Shown here: positions 47,384 to 59,200 of the stretch, piece by piece
How positions within the stretch are numbered: the stretch's first letter is position 1
Layout of the letters: each line of letters starts with the position of its first letter
Assembly: GCA_036345935.2 (NCBI GenBank)
Contig: JADWOT020000006.1
Span: 3,289,543-3,353,542, forward strand
DNA length: 64,000 nucleotides
From: Taenia hydatigena
Taxonomy: Eukaryota > Platyhelminthes > Cestoda > Cyclophyllidea > Taeniidae
Direction of reading: 5' to 3'
Notes under the pieces: model-generated
The model's database searches: none
The model's input: the letters and a program-made list of their open reading frames with translations, nothing else
What the model was told of the DNA's origin: nothing
Position numbers and translations under genes: made by a program

Positions 47384-48275
47384 CTACGCGCACCCGTCTT
47401 TCTGTGCTACATAAATAAAGCACTCGTCAGGTAACTGATTGCGAGGAACAAGCAAGCAAGTGACAAGCCATGGGGCGCATTTAATCGGTCGGCCTTCTGA
47501 TGTGCAATTGTAAATTATACCATCACTTGAAGTATAAGAGTAGGGTCTGGAAGAAGACTGAGAAAATGGTTTAAAGTGCTCCACTCACATCCACACGGTA
47601 AAGTTGACTGAATTAAAGAAGGAATTGATAATTACTTAGTGAAGCTGAATTTTCAAATTTACACACATCTCCAAAGGTGGTTGCAACAGTGAGTGGTTGG
47701 TGGTCCCCGACAAGTTGAACTAGTCCTATGCACACCTCTGCAATGCCATCGGAACATTCAAGCCAACGAATATTGTGAAGTCCTTGTACCCAACATGTCA
47801 TCAGAGAGAAAAAGTTTTTATATAGGCATGGCAAAGTCTTCTAGACCACGCAATTAGGTCGAGTGTTTGCTTTTTTTAGAAGGAAGGCTTATTTGCACGA
47901 ACACGATGCCACGGAAGGTACCAGGGCGGAACTGGGGCAACATCAGAAAAGTAGTTCAACCATCTGACTAATTAATATCTATACTGGTTTCAGGATCGAG
48001 GTTGTGCTTAGTTAGGAATTTATTTCTGGCCACATGACTGGATGGCACGTGTTTGATTGGTAAATCGCCTGATACTGGTGAGTGGATCAGCCACGTTGCC
48101 GACTGAAACGGCGCTGAATTCAACGTGACATTAAGTGTTAAGCTTAGGATTTGGAAGGTGGGTAAGGCGGTGTATGAAAGTGCTCCTGTCACATTGGAAT
48201 GCTAACCTTGCCTTCCCATTTGTTCATTTCGTTTGTTAAGACAGCGCGAACAAGGAAGGAGGTTATTGAAGTCAT
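47384..48275 (-). CDS. Small 5-exon gene of unknown family, left-arm copy (171 residues)
   Basis: This mirrors the right-arm gene at 52533-53424. Exons 48275-48207, 48102-47985, 47782-47636, 47607-47589 and 47546-47384 join in phase to 516 nt. The middle part (GIAEVCIGLVQLVGDHQPLT, then VATTFGDVCKF) and the last exon (SSDGIIYNCTSEGRPIKC) have the alternating strand-and-turn look of a beta-propeller blade, but I cannot assign a family. Upstream exons may be missing, so the product may be the C-terminal part of something larger. Confidence 0.45.
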
Positions 48276-49405
48276 TTGTGATGACTCGGTAGGGCCGAGT
48301 TTCCAACAGACACACCTCTCTGGATTTTGGTGTTAAATTTGGAGGTAGAATAAGGCGTTGGATGCGTCAGTGATGGATGGTGCGTCTCAGCAGGTTGAGT
48401 AGTGTTCCTTGCGAACCTCTTCCATGACGTCTACCTTGTCATAAAATCTGGTCCAGCGATTTCTTCGTACGTAATATCACACCAGCGAAGAAATGCTTTG
48501 CACAGAAATGATGAAGCGATGGGAATGCAAGACATCATCTAGACCACTTATTCAACGCTCTCGTCACTTCCATATTCAATGCTTGCTTAGATTCATAAGT
48601 GAGGTTGATCTATTGCGTGGCAGTTCCGTGTATCTCGACATCCTCCTGGCAAAATTGGTCACTGCGTAGGGTTTGAATCAGGAGAAATATGAATCCACAG
48701 ATGGTGCATGGGTGGAATAGTGTCAGCCTTCTGGAATTGGCGGTGAAGGATGGTTAACCAACAGAGTACCTATCCAATTACCTAAGTAGCTAATTAACTA
48801 CGATGTGCATAGATCCCAAAGACGGGTCTGGACCTAATTAGCTCTTGATTCCTGGCTACATAACTGAAAGGCTGCGTTGATGCTCCTACACCTACTTCTT
48901 GTGTTAAAGATGGACCTTCCATTCGCACAACGAAGTGGTTTATTAAGGCTTTGAGGAGGGTTCCAGTTACTCATCACAATGGGGTTTCCTGCAAGAAGAA
49001 TCCGTGGTAACAAGTGTGGTAACCATAATGGGGCTGCTTGTGCTGCGAAATTGCGCGAGCAAGTGATGCTCCTTCCACGTCTCCACTATGTGACCTATGA
49101 CTAGACAGGCAGCTTGGCCGCATAGAAATGCGAACCCAGCGGCACAGAGGTATAAATGTTGAGCATCAACTCCACGAACCTGCTTAGAAAGAAGCCTTCA
49201 CTTCTTATTTTAGAATTTTAGATAAATTTTTCCACTTTTAGACAAGCGTTCATCCTGTAGCAGTGTAAAATCAGTGATTTTCTTATTCACCAATTCAATC
49301 TCATCCAGTGGGCAGAATTTCTATGTACTTTTCTACCGAGTTTTGGATTAACTGTTATCCCGCCTCCGTGCAAAGTTGATTGCCGCCTTTCATGGGCTAT
49401 GATAA
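48276..49405. other. Arm interval between divergent coding units (left)
   Basis: No supported exon. The interval separates the minus-strand small gene from plus-strand exons near the repeat centre and is mirrored at 51403-52532. Confidence 0.3.
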
Positions 49406-49937
49406 ACTGGTTTCTTTAACGTCTTACTGCGTTATGATGATGAAGAAGACCGTCTCTTCAATCTCTACGGTTTATACTTTAGTGATGGCGTAATAAAAGG
49501 AGTCGCCTGTCCGCTGACTTCTAGGGCACTTCTACGTCGAGATCAACTCTTCTTCCACAGTGATACGGCCTCTTGTGACTTTGGGGAGGACTGGCATAGA
49601 TACTGCGAAATGGAGTACTTTTACAAAAGAAAAACCCAGAAAACTTTTACTCAAAATTAAACTATTAGCAGGTAAATTATAGTCATTTTGCAGCTAAATA
49701 TTAACTGCTACATTTACTGAATAGAGAAAAGCAATTCATTTGGGACTTTGAGCAGATATTTATGCCTCAAAACTTCATTCTTTTTCTCTCCAGTAGTTTT
49801 GATAAGGGCACTAGTGCCTATACAACCTTTTGGTACTAATTTGTCAGCCTTCGAACAGCTTTTAACGCCTCCTGTAGATACATATGGAAATGTACCAGCA
49901 CTCGGTGCCGTTGAATGCGCTCAATTTGTCCACCGAG
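49406..49937 (+). CDS. Exons of an unknown gene near the repeat centre, left copy
   Basis: An 85-codon open frame runs from 49406 to 49660 with protein-like composition (DEEDRLFNLYGLYFSDGVIK, then LLRRDQLFFHSDTASCDFGE). It is followed by an exon at 49794-49937 with a pyrimidine-rich acceptor and a GTATTT donor, phase 1 on both sides (VPIQPFGTNLSAFEQLLT, then VECAQFVHR). A donor at about 49565 (TCT T|GTGACT) would join the two in phase. I do not recognise the family, and no start or end is placed. The gene points toward the microsatellite, so its 3' end may be cut by the repeat centre. Confidence 0.35.
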
Positions 49938-50243
49938 GTATTTGGTGTTCATCGTGTCAGGCAACAAGCCTTTACATAGATCAATCGTACGAATAATTCA
50001 AGTTGACCGAATGTGTGGCCTAAAGGTGATCTAGGCCTTGGCAGATAGTTGAAGTGCCGTAGGCACAAGCATGACTTCGTGGTTAAAGTGACATCATGAC
50101 CAAGACCTCAATTTTCCTGCTCCGTCATCGCGATTCGGCGCGGGTGCTGTGTACACCGCAATTAGGTTGCCCGCTCTCCTGGGTCGTCCATCGAAATACA
50201 GTGGCAAAAACATGGCAGTCAGACGAAGTGCGTTTGCAAAACT

Positions 50244-50360
50244 TGGATGGATGGATGGATGGATGGATGGATGGATGGATGGATGGATGGATGGATGGAT
50301 GGATGGATGGATGGATGGATGGATGGATGGATGGATGGATGGATGGATGGATGGATGGAT
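50244..50360 (+). repeat. (TGGA)n microsatellite at the repeat centre, left side
   Basis: About 29 uninterrupted TGGA units run straight into the N gap. The opposite side is (TCCA)n, the exact reverse complement, so the palindrome continues up to the gap on both sides. Confidence 0.95.
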
Positions 50361-50460
50361 NNNNNNNNNNNNNNNNNNNNNNNNNNNNNNNNNNNNNNNN
50401 NNNNNNNNNNNNNNNNNNNNNNNNNNNNNNNNNNNNNNNNNNNNNNNNNNNNNNNNNNNN
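50361..50460. other. Assembly gap of exactly 100 N
   Basis: The run of N is exactly 100, the conventional size for a gap of unknown length. It sits at the exact centre of the inverted repeat, so the joining of the two arms is inferred by scaffolding and not read in sequence. Confidence 0.98.
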
Positions 50461-50564
50461 TCCATCCATCCATCCATCCATCCATCCATCCATCCATCCA
50501 TCCATCCATCCATCCATCCATCCATCCATCCATCCATCCATCCATCCATCCATCCATCCATCCA
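50461..50564 (+). repeat. (TCCA)n microsatellite at the repeat centre, right side
   Basis: About 26 uninterrupted TCCA units, the reverse complement of the left tract, lead directly into the mirrored unique sequence AGTTTTGCAAACGC. Confidence 0.95.
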
Positions 50565-50870
50565 AGTTTTGCAAACGCACTTCGTCTGACTGCCATGTTT
50601 TTGCCACTGTATTTCGATGGACGACCCAGGAGAGCGGGCAACCTAATTGCGGTGTACACAGCACCCGCGCCGAATCGCGATGACGGAGCAGGAAAATTGA
50701 GGTCTTGGTCATGATGTCACTTTAACCACGAAGTCATGCTTGTGCCTACGGCACTTCAACTATCTGCCAAGGCCTAGATCACCTTTAGGCCACACATTCG
50801 GTCAACTTGAATTATTCGTACGATTGATCTATGTAAGGGCTTGTTGCCTGACACGATGAACACCAAATAC

Positions 50871-51402
50871 CTCGGTGGACAAATTGAGCGCATTCAACGG
50901 CATCGAGTGCTGGTACATTTCCATATGTATCTACAGGAGGCGTTAAAAGCTGTTCGAAGGCTGACAAATTAGTACCAAAAGGTTGTATAGGCACTAGTGC
51001 CCTTATCAAAACTACTGGAGAGAAAAAGAATGAAGTTTTGAGGCATAAATATCTGCTCAAAGTCCCAAATGAATTGCTTTTCTCTATTCAGTAAATGTAG
51101 CAGTTAATATTTAGCTGCAAAATGACTATAATTTACCTGCTAATAGTTTAATTTTGAGTAAAAGTTTTCTGGGTTTTTCTTTTGTAAAAGTACTCCATTT
51201 CGCAGTATCTATGCCAGTCCTCCCCAAAGTCACAAGAGGCCGTATCACTGTGGAAGAAGAGTTGATCTCGACGTAGAAGTGCCCTAGAAGTCAGCGGACA
51301 GGCGACTCCTTTTATTACGCCATCACTAAAGTATAAACCGTAGAGATTGAAGAGACGGTCTTCTTCATCATCATAACGCAGTAAGACGTTAAAGAAACCA
51401 GT
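50871..51402 (-). CDS. Exons of an unknown gene near the repeat centre, right copy
   Basis: Mirror image of 49406-49937, with the same exon phases and splice sites. One visible replacement changes Gly to Asp in the exon at 51014-50871 (LGAVEC versus LDAVEC), and the downstream reading also differs by a Leu/Pro change beyond the donor. Both copies are open. Confidence 0.35.
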
Positions 51403-52532
51403 TTATCATAGCCCATGAAAGGCGGCAATCAACTTTGCACGGAGGCGGGATAACAGTTAATCCAAAACTCGGTAGAAAAGTACATAGAAATTCTGCCCAC
51501 TGGATGAGATTGAATTGGTGAATAAGAAAATCACTGATTTTACACTGCTACAGGATGAACGCTTGTCTAAAAGTGGAAAAATTTATCTAAAATTCTAAAA
51601 TAAGAAGTGAAGGCTTCTTTCTAAGCAGGTTCGTGGAGTTGATGCTCAACATTTATACCTCTGTGCCACTGGGTTCGCATTTCTATGCGGCCAAGCTGCC
51701 TGTCTAGTCATAGGTCACATAGTGGAGACGTGGAAGGAGCATCACTTGCTCGCGCAATTTCGCAGCACAAGCAGCCCCATTATGGTTACCACACTTGCTA
51801 CCACGGATTCTTCTTGCAGGAAACCCCATTGTGATGAGTAACTGGAACCCTCCTCAAAGCCTTAATAAACCACTTCGTTGTGCGAATGGAAGGTCCATCT
51901 TTAACACAAGAAGTAGGTGTAGGAGCATCAACGCAGCTTTTCAGTTATGTAGCCAGGAATCAAGAGCTAATTAGGTCCAGACCCGTCTTTGGGATCTATG
52001 CACATCGTAGTTAATTAGCTACTTAGGTAATTGGATAGGTACTCTGTTGGTTAACCATCCTTCACCGCCAATTCCAGAAGGCTGACACTATTCCACCCAT
52101 GCACCATCTGTGGATTCATATTTCTCTTGATTCAAACCCTACGCAGTGACCAATTTTGCCAGGAGGATGTCGAGATACACGGAACTGCCACGCAATAGAT
52201 CAACCTCACTTATGAATCTAAGCAAGCATTGAATATGGAAGTGACGAGAGCGCTGAATAAGTGGTCTAGATGATGTCTTGCATTCCCATCGCTTCATCAT
52301 TTCTGTGCAAAGCATTTCTTCGCTGGTGTGATATTACGTACGAAGAAATCGCTGGACCAGATTTTATGACAAGGTAGACGTCATGGAAGAGGTTCGCAAG
52401 GAACACTACTCAACCTGCTGAGACGCACCATCCATCACTGACGCATCCAACGCCTTATTCTACCTCCAAATTTAACACCAAAATCCAGAGAGGTGTGTCT
52501 GTTGGAAACTCGGCCCTACTGAGTCATCACAA
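51403..52532. other. Arm interval between divergent coding units (right)
   Basis: Mirror of 48276-49405. No supported exon. Confidence 0.3.
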
Positions 52533-53424
52533 ATGACTTCAATAACCTCCTTCCTTGTTCGCGCTGTCTTAACAAACGAAATGAACAAATGGGAAGGCAA
52601 GGTTAGCATTCCAATGTGACAGGAGCACTTTCATACACCGCCTTACCCACCTTCCAAATCCTAAGCTTAACACTTAATGTCACGTTGAATTCAGCGCCGT
52701 TTCAGTCGGCAACGTGGCTGATCCACTCACCAGTATCAGGCGATTTACCAATCAAACACGTGCCATCCAGTCATGTGGCCAGAAATAAATTCCTAACTAA
52801 GCACAACCTCGATCCTGAAACCAGTATAGCTATTAATTAGTCAGATGGTTGAACTACTTTTCTGATGTTGCCCCAGTTCCGCCCTGGTACCTTCCGTGGC
52901 ATCGTGTTCGTGCAAATAAGCCTTCCTTCTAAAATAAGCAAACACTCGACCTAATTGCGTGGTCTAGAAGACTTTGCCATGCCTATATAAAAACTTTTTC
53001 TCTCTGATGACATGTTGGGTACAAGGACTTCACAATATTCGTTGGCTTGAATGTTCCGATGGCATTGCAGAGGTGTGCATAGGACTAGTTCAACTTGTCG
53101 GGGACCACCAACCACTCACTGTTGCAACCACCTTTGGAGATGTGTGTAAATTTGAAAATTCAGCTTCACTAAGTAATTATCAATTCCTTCTTTAATTCAG
53201 TCAACTTTACCGTGTGGACGTGAGTGGAGCACTTTAAACCATTTTCTCAGTCTTCTTCCAGACCCTACTCTTATACTTCAAGTGATGGTATAATTTACAA
53301 TTGCACATCAGAAGGCCGACCGATTAAATGCGCCCCATGGCTTGTCACTTGCTTGCTTGTTCCTCGCAATCAGTTACCTGACGAGTGCTTTATTTATGTA
53401 GCACAGAAAGACGGGTGCGCGTAG
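52533..53424 (+). CDS. Small 5-exon gene of unknown family, right-arm copy (171 residues)
   Basis: Exons 52533-52601, 52706-52823, 53026-53172, 53201-53219 and 53262-53424 join in phase (516 nt). The first exon starts MTSITSFLVRAVLTNEMNKW, the second reads SATWLIHSPVSGDLPIKHV, the third carries LHNIRWLECSDGIAEV and VATTFGDVCKF, and the last begins TPYSYTSSDGIIYNC and ends with TAG. The fourth exon is 19 nt. Alternating hydrophobic strands and DG turns resemble a WD40-type beta-propeller fragment, which is a weak impression. Both arms keep every splice site. Upstream exons, if any, were not found. Confidence 0.45.
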
Positions 53425-56243
53425 GTCTAGCCGTTACTGTGATTTCAGTCGCTCTCCTCTCACTTTAAAATCGTATTCTCCCCCATAGAGGGTCACCAGA
53501 ACGTGATGGATGCGATGTGGCATGGATTTGTCCGCCTTAGGATTGGAATTTAGCTGCACCTCCAGTGGACGAGCTTAGCGGCGACCGCAGCTGCGGGAGC
53601 AATAGTTTAGGTGCGGTGACACTTAAAAATGATTAAAACAATTCAAGCATTATGACATTGCCTTCAACTCTATGAACACGCTCACACTATCCTCCGTCAT
53701 GCCCGTGACAAGTCACCTTTGATTTAAAGTATAGTGTCAGCAGCTTCCATTAATGTTTAGGGTAAGACACGCAACAATTCATTTTGCTCGCATAATCTAA
53801 ACTTAAAAGCCATGGGTCTCCCAGGTCAAGCATCAACAGATGACAATGGCTATGAAGGTCTTGCACATTGTTCTTCGCGCCTTCCCACCTTCACTTCACC
53901 CTATAAAAGTACTTATAAAAAGACCGTCCGTTAATTCAATCATTGACTCAACCGACTGCACTAACAGCACCCCAATTGTCCTGTTGTGATGTGAATGACA
54001 AATTGTTTCCGTTTTACAACAATGTATTGTGTCGATAAACTCACCACTGATGGCTAGTTCAAACAAAACACTAACCTCGTCACCACCCGTCCCACATTTC
54101 CCAGTCACCACTTTATCGCAAAATCCCCCTTCGTGTGTGTGCGTGTGAAGCTAAGGCACTACATCTGCCACTCACCTACTCCATGCATTTGAGAGACGCA
54201 CAAGAAAATCGTCGTTGTTGTCGTCGTCGTCGCCATCGTCGTCGTTGATCTCTTTTTCCCGTATTTAGAACAGGTAAGACTGGCAAACACACGAAAGAGG
54301 AGTCGATTTCGCCTCCGATTATGAGCATTCAAAAGTACGTCTGGCCTCAGCACACCACAGTCAGACAAGGCGACGACATGGGTGGAGGTCATGTGATTCC
54401 ATCGAGGTCGTATCAACACGTGAGACACGTCGCGCATTGCCACATTTCACTCACGTGACCTCGAGACAACACAAATTGCCAGTTTGAGTGCGGAAGTGTG
54501 TGCACGTTCGTCCCATTTGCATTACAATCTGTTGATGTAACCTCACTTTACTCGAATAACGAAATAGTCGAATGCTCACTAGGTGCCGCTTCGGTGTGCC
54601 GAACGTAGAACAGCCCATAGTACAGCAGCCACAATGCCACAATGTCCACACCAATGGTGGTAAAGGTGTTTTAAGTTTTGTGGAGAGCACTCCCCAAGTC
54701 TCTATTTGGAAGGATTGTCTTCCGGTCAGATGATCAGTCATTTGAGTTGACTCCGTCTGACAGGAACATTGTCAACATTCGATTGTTTCTCAGCTGTGTC
54801 AAAACGAAACCAAAAACTTCCAACTGAAGTTGGAGGCTCAACGATGAAGAATGATGCTGGCCTTTTGATGCGACACTTCGGCACAAATTCTTACTCACCT
54901 TAGTACCTACAACCCGTTGGGTTAATCTTGCAGTGTGAAGGCTTATTGGTAGAGCCGAATCGTTGTAGCACAGTGTGTGGCTCACCACATCATCATCATC
55001 GTCATCATCAATGGTGACTCGAGGTGTTTTCACTCACTGGATAGTCGTTATTGGCTCCAAAGCACAGTGATGCATTCAGTTTGCAATAATGAGACTCAAA
55101 AGAACCTAGCCTACCGTGTCACAGTGTTAGATGTTTTGAGTGTTTACTAATGATGTGATTTTGCCATCCACGAGGAAGGATTCCTTTCATGCTAGATTTC
55201 TTGCCATATCACCCACCTATCAACCAAAATGAGGTGCTCCACGCGTTGGTGAGTTGGACGAAATACCATTCAACACGCAACGAACATCCACCTCCCTACA
55301 ATCAATGTGTCCTGCAGGTGCTTACAGATTATACGCTTGTGTGTTCAGAGTAACTTGGACAGTTGCCAAACGCGACATCACTGAATGGTTGGATGGGCTG
55401 ACGACGTGTCCACCGACCACTAGCAGTGCATAAAGGAACCCACTTGGTGCCTACTAATGCGTGCGGTGCAACCCACGTCCTATCGAATTCTTGGCGTATC
55501 TGTAGGACCAAAAATCTCCGTCTGACTTAAAACATCCTGTATGAGTGTTATTATCGTGACCACTTAAACAATGAGCATGGATCCCTTGCATCCACATGGT
55601 TTACAGCAATCCACAACCATTGCTTTGAGTTTATTCTCCCTTCTCTAAACACAATTATCTAGTTAGTAGTTAAAGATGCGTTCAGCCCTAAGTGAGGTCC
55701 GAATCTTGCCACCATGCCAATGCAACACCGTAGTGGAATAAATGGGTAAGTGTGTTATAGACACATGTGGTCTGTTGGCGACAAGAGTTACATGTTCCTC
55801 TTTGATAACCTCTCTCTCCCGCTCCCAATGTTTTGCAGGCATACTGAATGACACGCGTGAATAAGTGCGGCTTTCAGTGAGTATTGCGCTGGCATTTACC
55901 TCCCTCCCTCCCTCCCTCCCTCTCTCCCTTTTGAGCGATGCGAGTGGATTGCAGAGGGGAGGTGCATGGAATGACGGGCTACTGGCCTGTGTCGAATTGT
56001 CAGAGTTGAGGTCAAATGCATTCAAGGCAAACAGTCACGTCATATGAAGCTGTGAGTTGGTCTATCAGTTAGTTGGTCAGATCTGTCCAATGAAATTCAG
56101 CCAATGGGCATCGATTTCCGATAGGCAATAGGAACACAGTTCATCAACCGAACGTTTCATGACTGGCGAGTAGGTGATTTTGTGGACTGGTGTGATGCGT
56201 GTCGCTGCAGTCCAAGAGGCTAACACTTTGCCTTGATGTGTAG
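53425..56243. other. Arm interval without a supported gene (right)
   Basis: Mirror of the left interval 44610-47383. Short frames on the minus strand (53896-54111, 54159-54443, 54451-54741, 54734-55033, 55663-56025) have low-complexity or alignment-shadow character. The frame 54451-54741 exists only because of the extra 56 bp in this arm. On the plus strand a frame near 54730-54830 (SFELTPSDRNIVNIRLFLSC) could be an N-terminal haspin exon but is not confirmed. Confidence 0.35.
55899..55930 (+). repeat. (TCCC)n pyrimidine microsatellite, right arm
   Basis: Counterpart of 44927-44952 in the left arm, longer by about one 4-bp unit. Confidence 0.7.
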
Positions 56244-59200
56244 CTGTTTGAAGATTGCTTTATCAGGCCATCATCACTGTCAGTCCGTTGAGTGGAGGCA
56301 TTGTTCATTGTGGAGTGGAGCATCGAGCGTCGACATGACTGTCACCAAGTCGGGCCAAAATTGGGATGTGGAAGGAGAAGTGGAAGAGCATTGCGAACAT
56401 GAGAACCGTTTTTCCAGTGGTCTCATTCGTGCAGTCAGTGTCAGTGAGGTAGGTTCAATCTCAGATCACCACATTTAGTAGATGTTGATACGTTTTGCAA
56501 AAGATTCCTTCTCATAATGTTTAAAGTAGCTTTTGATAGCAAGCCTCACTTTCTGTTTGTTCATTTAGTAGCTGGGTTGTATTGAACTGGCTCAGAGATT
56601 GGATTAAACCTGTAGCATAAGGGTGGAGAGCTTGATGAATTGGGTAGGAGGATTGGCAGGACAGGACAGCGCAGCGCATGAGACGACTTCGGGGACGTAA
56701 CAACGTGTACACTTCCTGGTGAAACCTTATTGGCAGTAGGCAGGAATGTTGGGGACCTGTGCAAATGAATGCCATGAATACAGTGCCTTCATGGTTTATG
56801 TGACTCGAGTATACATTCCAGACAATTGACCTCTACTAAGTTCAATGTTGCCTTCGGAAAGTTGACTGATTTTTGAATTTTTGTTGTCAGGAATTGTTTT
56901 TGCCATCATGAAGCAAAAAGGGAAGGTTTGTAGTCATGGATGCTCACATTGTCTTCCGGGAAGGGTAATAATTTGTGTTGCATTCAGATTTGGTATTCAG
57001 ACAGCGAGGAGGCGAGCAATGGTGTGAGTGAAGAGAGTGGCGAGCGAAAAGACGGAGACCTTGACTCTCGTCCTCGTTCCTCTGAAGGCGCTTACCACCT
57101 CCTCCTCAAACTAACTCGTCAGGAGAGACCTGTGTCGTTTGGACACGTCTTCACCAAAGAGTGAGTGAATGGCGACATGATGATGTCTGCCTATCAATGT
57201 TTCCAATAATCAACTTCTTCCTCGAGGTCGTTGAGAGCCTGTGATTGCAGAACTGACAGACAATCCACAGGACAGATTAGATCCTTACCTCCAAGTTTTA
57301 TGTTGGCACTAACCACTGGACTTCATTGAAGACGAATTACACAAATTGTAGTAATGCTTAGAATTAATGTTAGTTTTCATGCAGTCGAATCGGCATTGAA
57401 CGGCTGTTTGTAATGCTCTCATGCCATAAATTGAACTTCCAAACCTTTGGTGGCCACTGTTAAGACGAAGACAGGTTTTGTCGGTGAATTATTGTAAATG
57501 ACCTCGTATAATGGCTTTGCCGCAAGGCTGGTCGGGAACTGATGTTCGAGGCTTTTCTTCGACACCACGTCTGCCAAGAAGTAGAGACAAGTCTGATCTT
57601 GACTCCATTAGCGAATCCTAAATGGGACCTCTTCTATAAGTGCCACCTGTGTATAGGGATAATGTTGATTATGATTTTAGTGGAAGGGAACTACTGTGAG
57701 CTAATGAAAATGTCCAAAGTACAGTGTTTGTGCAGATGCATTTGGAAGTGAGCAACTTGAAAGGTTTAGTGGTGTTATTTTAATGGTGAGGGAGTAGAGT
57801 GGCCTTACTTTGCCTCATCGGCATCGACATCGCCAAAAGTGCCTTCACCTTACGCAACATTGGACCGATGTCTGACTACACATCAGCAGCTTTCCTTCTC
57901 ATTTAGACGGAGAGAAAATGTGGTGAAGATGGGAGTTGGCGTCCACAGTGAGGTGTTCACCTTCAAGAATGAGAAGACAGTGGTCAAGCTGATTCCCATT
58001 GAGGGTGCCATCGACATGCATGGTGGTGAACAAATGCGAGCATGTGATGTGTTGCCCGAGGTGATTGCAATGCGAGCAGTCTCTCAACTCGACACCTGTT
58101 GTTCACCTTCCGTGCCTGCGTCGGACCTGCTCGACAGCAGTACTCGAAACTTCGTGCGTTTGCGGCGAGTGAGCGTTGTGCAGGGCTCCTTCCCCTCGTA
58201 TCTGCTGGCTGCATGCAAACGACTTCGGTCGGTGGACAAAGCTGCAACAGAGATAAGAAGTGAGTGTTTCATCGCAATTGGCGCTGTCCTTATTAAGTGG
58301 TTGATGTCGTGAGAGGAAGTGGCAAATTTGACAAGTTACTTGTTTGCCTTGTGTGGATGTCGATGCGACTGTTCACACCACATTCTCCACTCGCAAAACG
58401 CTTGTGGCACACATTTAATCGTGTCATGTTCCCACTTAAACGTCACATGGCTGTCTCTGTCGAGCTGACAACGGCAGCAACCACACACCTCTTATGACGT
58501 GAATGAATAAGAGCTTGAAGTTAATTGTATACTTACGAGAAAGAGGGTGGAGGGCTTGAATCAAAGTGTTGCGATCTTCAACAGCGGCTTGCCACCATAA
58601 ACTACTTTTGAGAATGTTTTGTTAAATGAGTTTGTTGGCGTGATTCAGCTTCACTCGAAGCGTTGTAAACCCACACTTGACCAATGTTGCATTCAGCTAC
58701 TCCTGACGACTCTTTTAAGAATAAGATTGAATGAGTTGCGTTGTACAATGAAATGGGGAAAGGCGAAATGACAGACAGCACAGAGTTTATGGGAATATTT
58801 TCCACGCTGTAAACAGCGGCCTTGTGTCTTGTAGATGTGTTTCCCAAAACACAAAAGTGGGTGGCTCTGGAGAGTGACTTTGGAGGAGACGGGATAGGAG
58901 ACAAATTGGTAAGTAGCTCATTCGTCTCATCTGCCTGCATCCTTTCCTTTCTCACAAGCCTATTTCACCACACCAAATTTGTGTGTGCTTGCTACACAGC
59001 CGTCGTGTCTACAGGCACGACTGTCAATCTTCTGTCAGACCGCACTGGCCTTGGCGGTGGCAGAACGCAGACTGCGGTTTGAGCACCGCGATCTGCACTG
59101 TGGCAACGTGTTGATCAGTTGTGTGGAGGGAATGAGGGCATGCGAAAACGAGGCGCCTAGTTCGAGACTGGACGGAGTTGTCTATCGACCCTGTGGTGGA

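Larger units (their letters stand above)
40098..50360 (+). repeat. Left arm of a giant inverted repeat (about 10.3 kb)
   Basis: The arm is the reverse complement of 50461-60754. Paired coordinates sum to 100808 near the centre (47-50 kb) and to about 100852-100854 further out. That shows collinearity with a net indel of about 45 bp, most of it one segment of about 56 bp absent here near 46303. Most positions match; substitutions are scattered and denser in the outer few hundred bp. It ends at a (TGGA)n tract and the N gap. It carries haspin (minus), a 5-exon small gene (minus) and exons of a third gene (plus). Confidence 0.93.

Noticed and set aside
50094..50714. Long open frames made of MDGW or IHPS repeats across the gap.
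   Set aside because: They are pure translation of the TGGA/TCCA microsatellite and N bases, not proteins.
54451..54741. 96-codon minus-strand open frame present only in the right arm.
   Set aside because: It exists only because of the 56-bp arm difference and has no motif or splice context.
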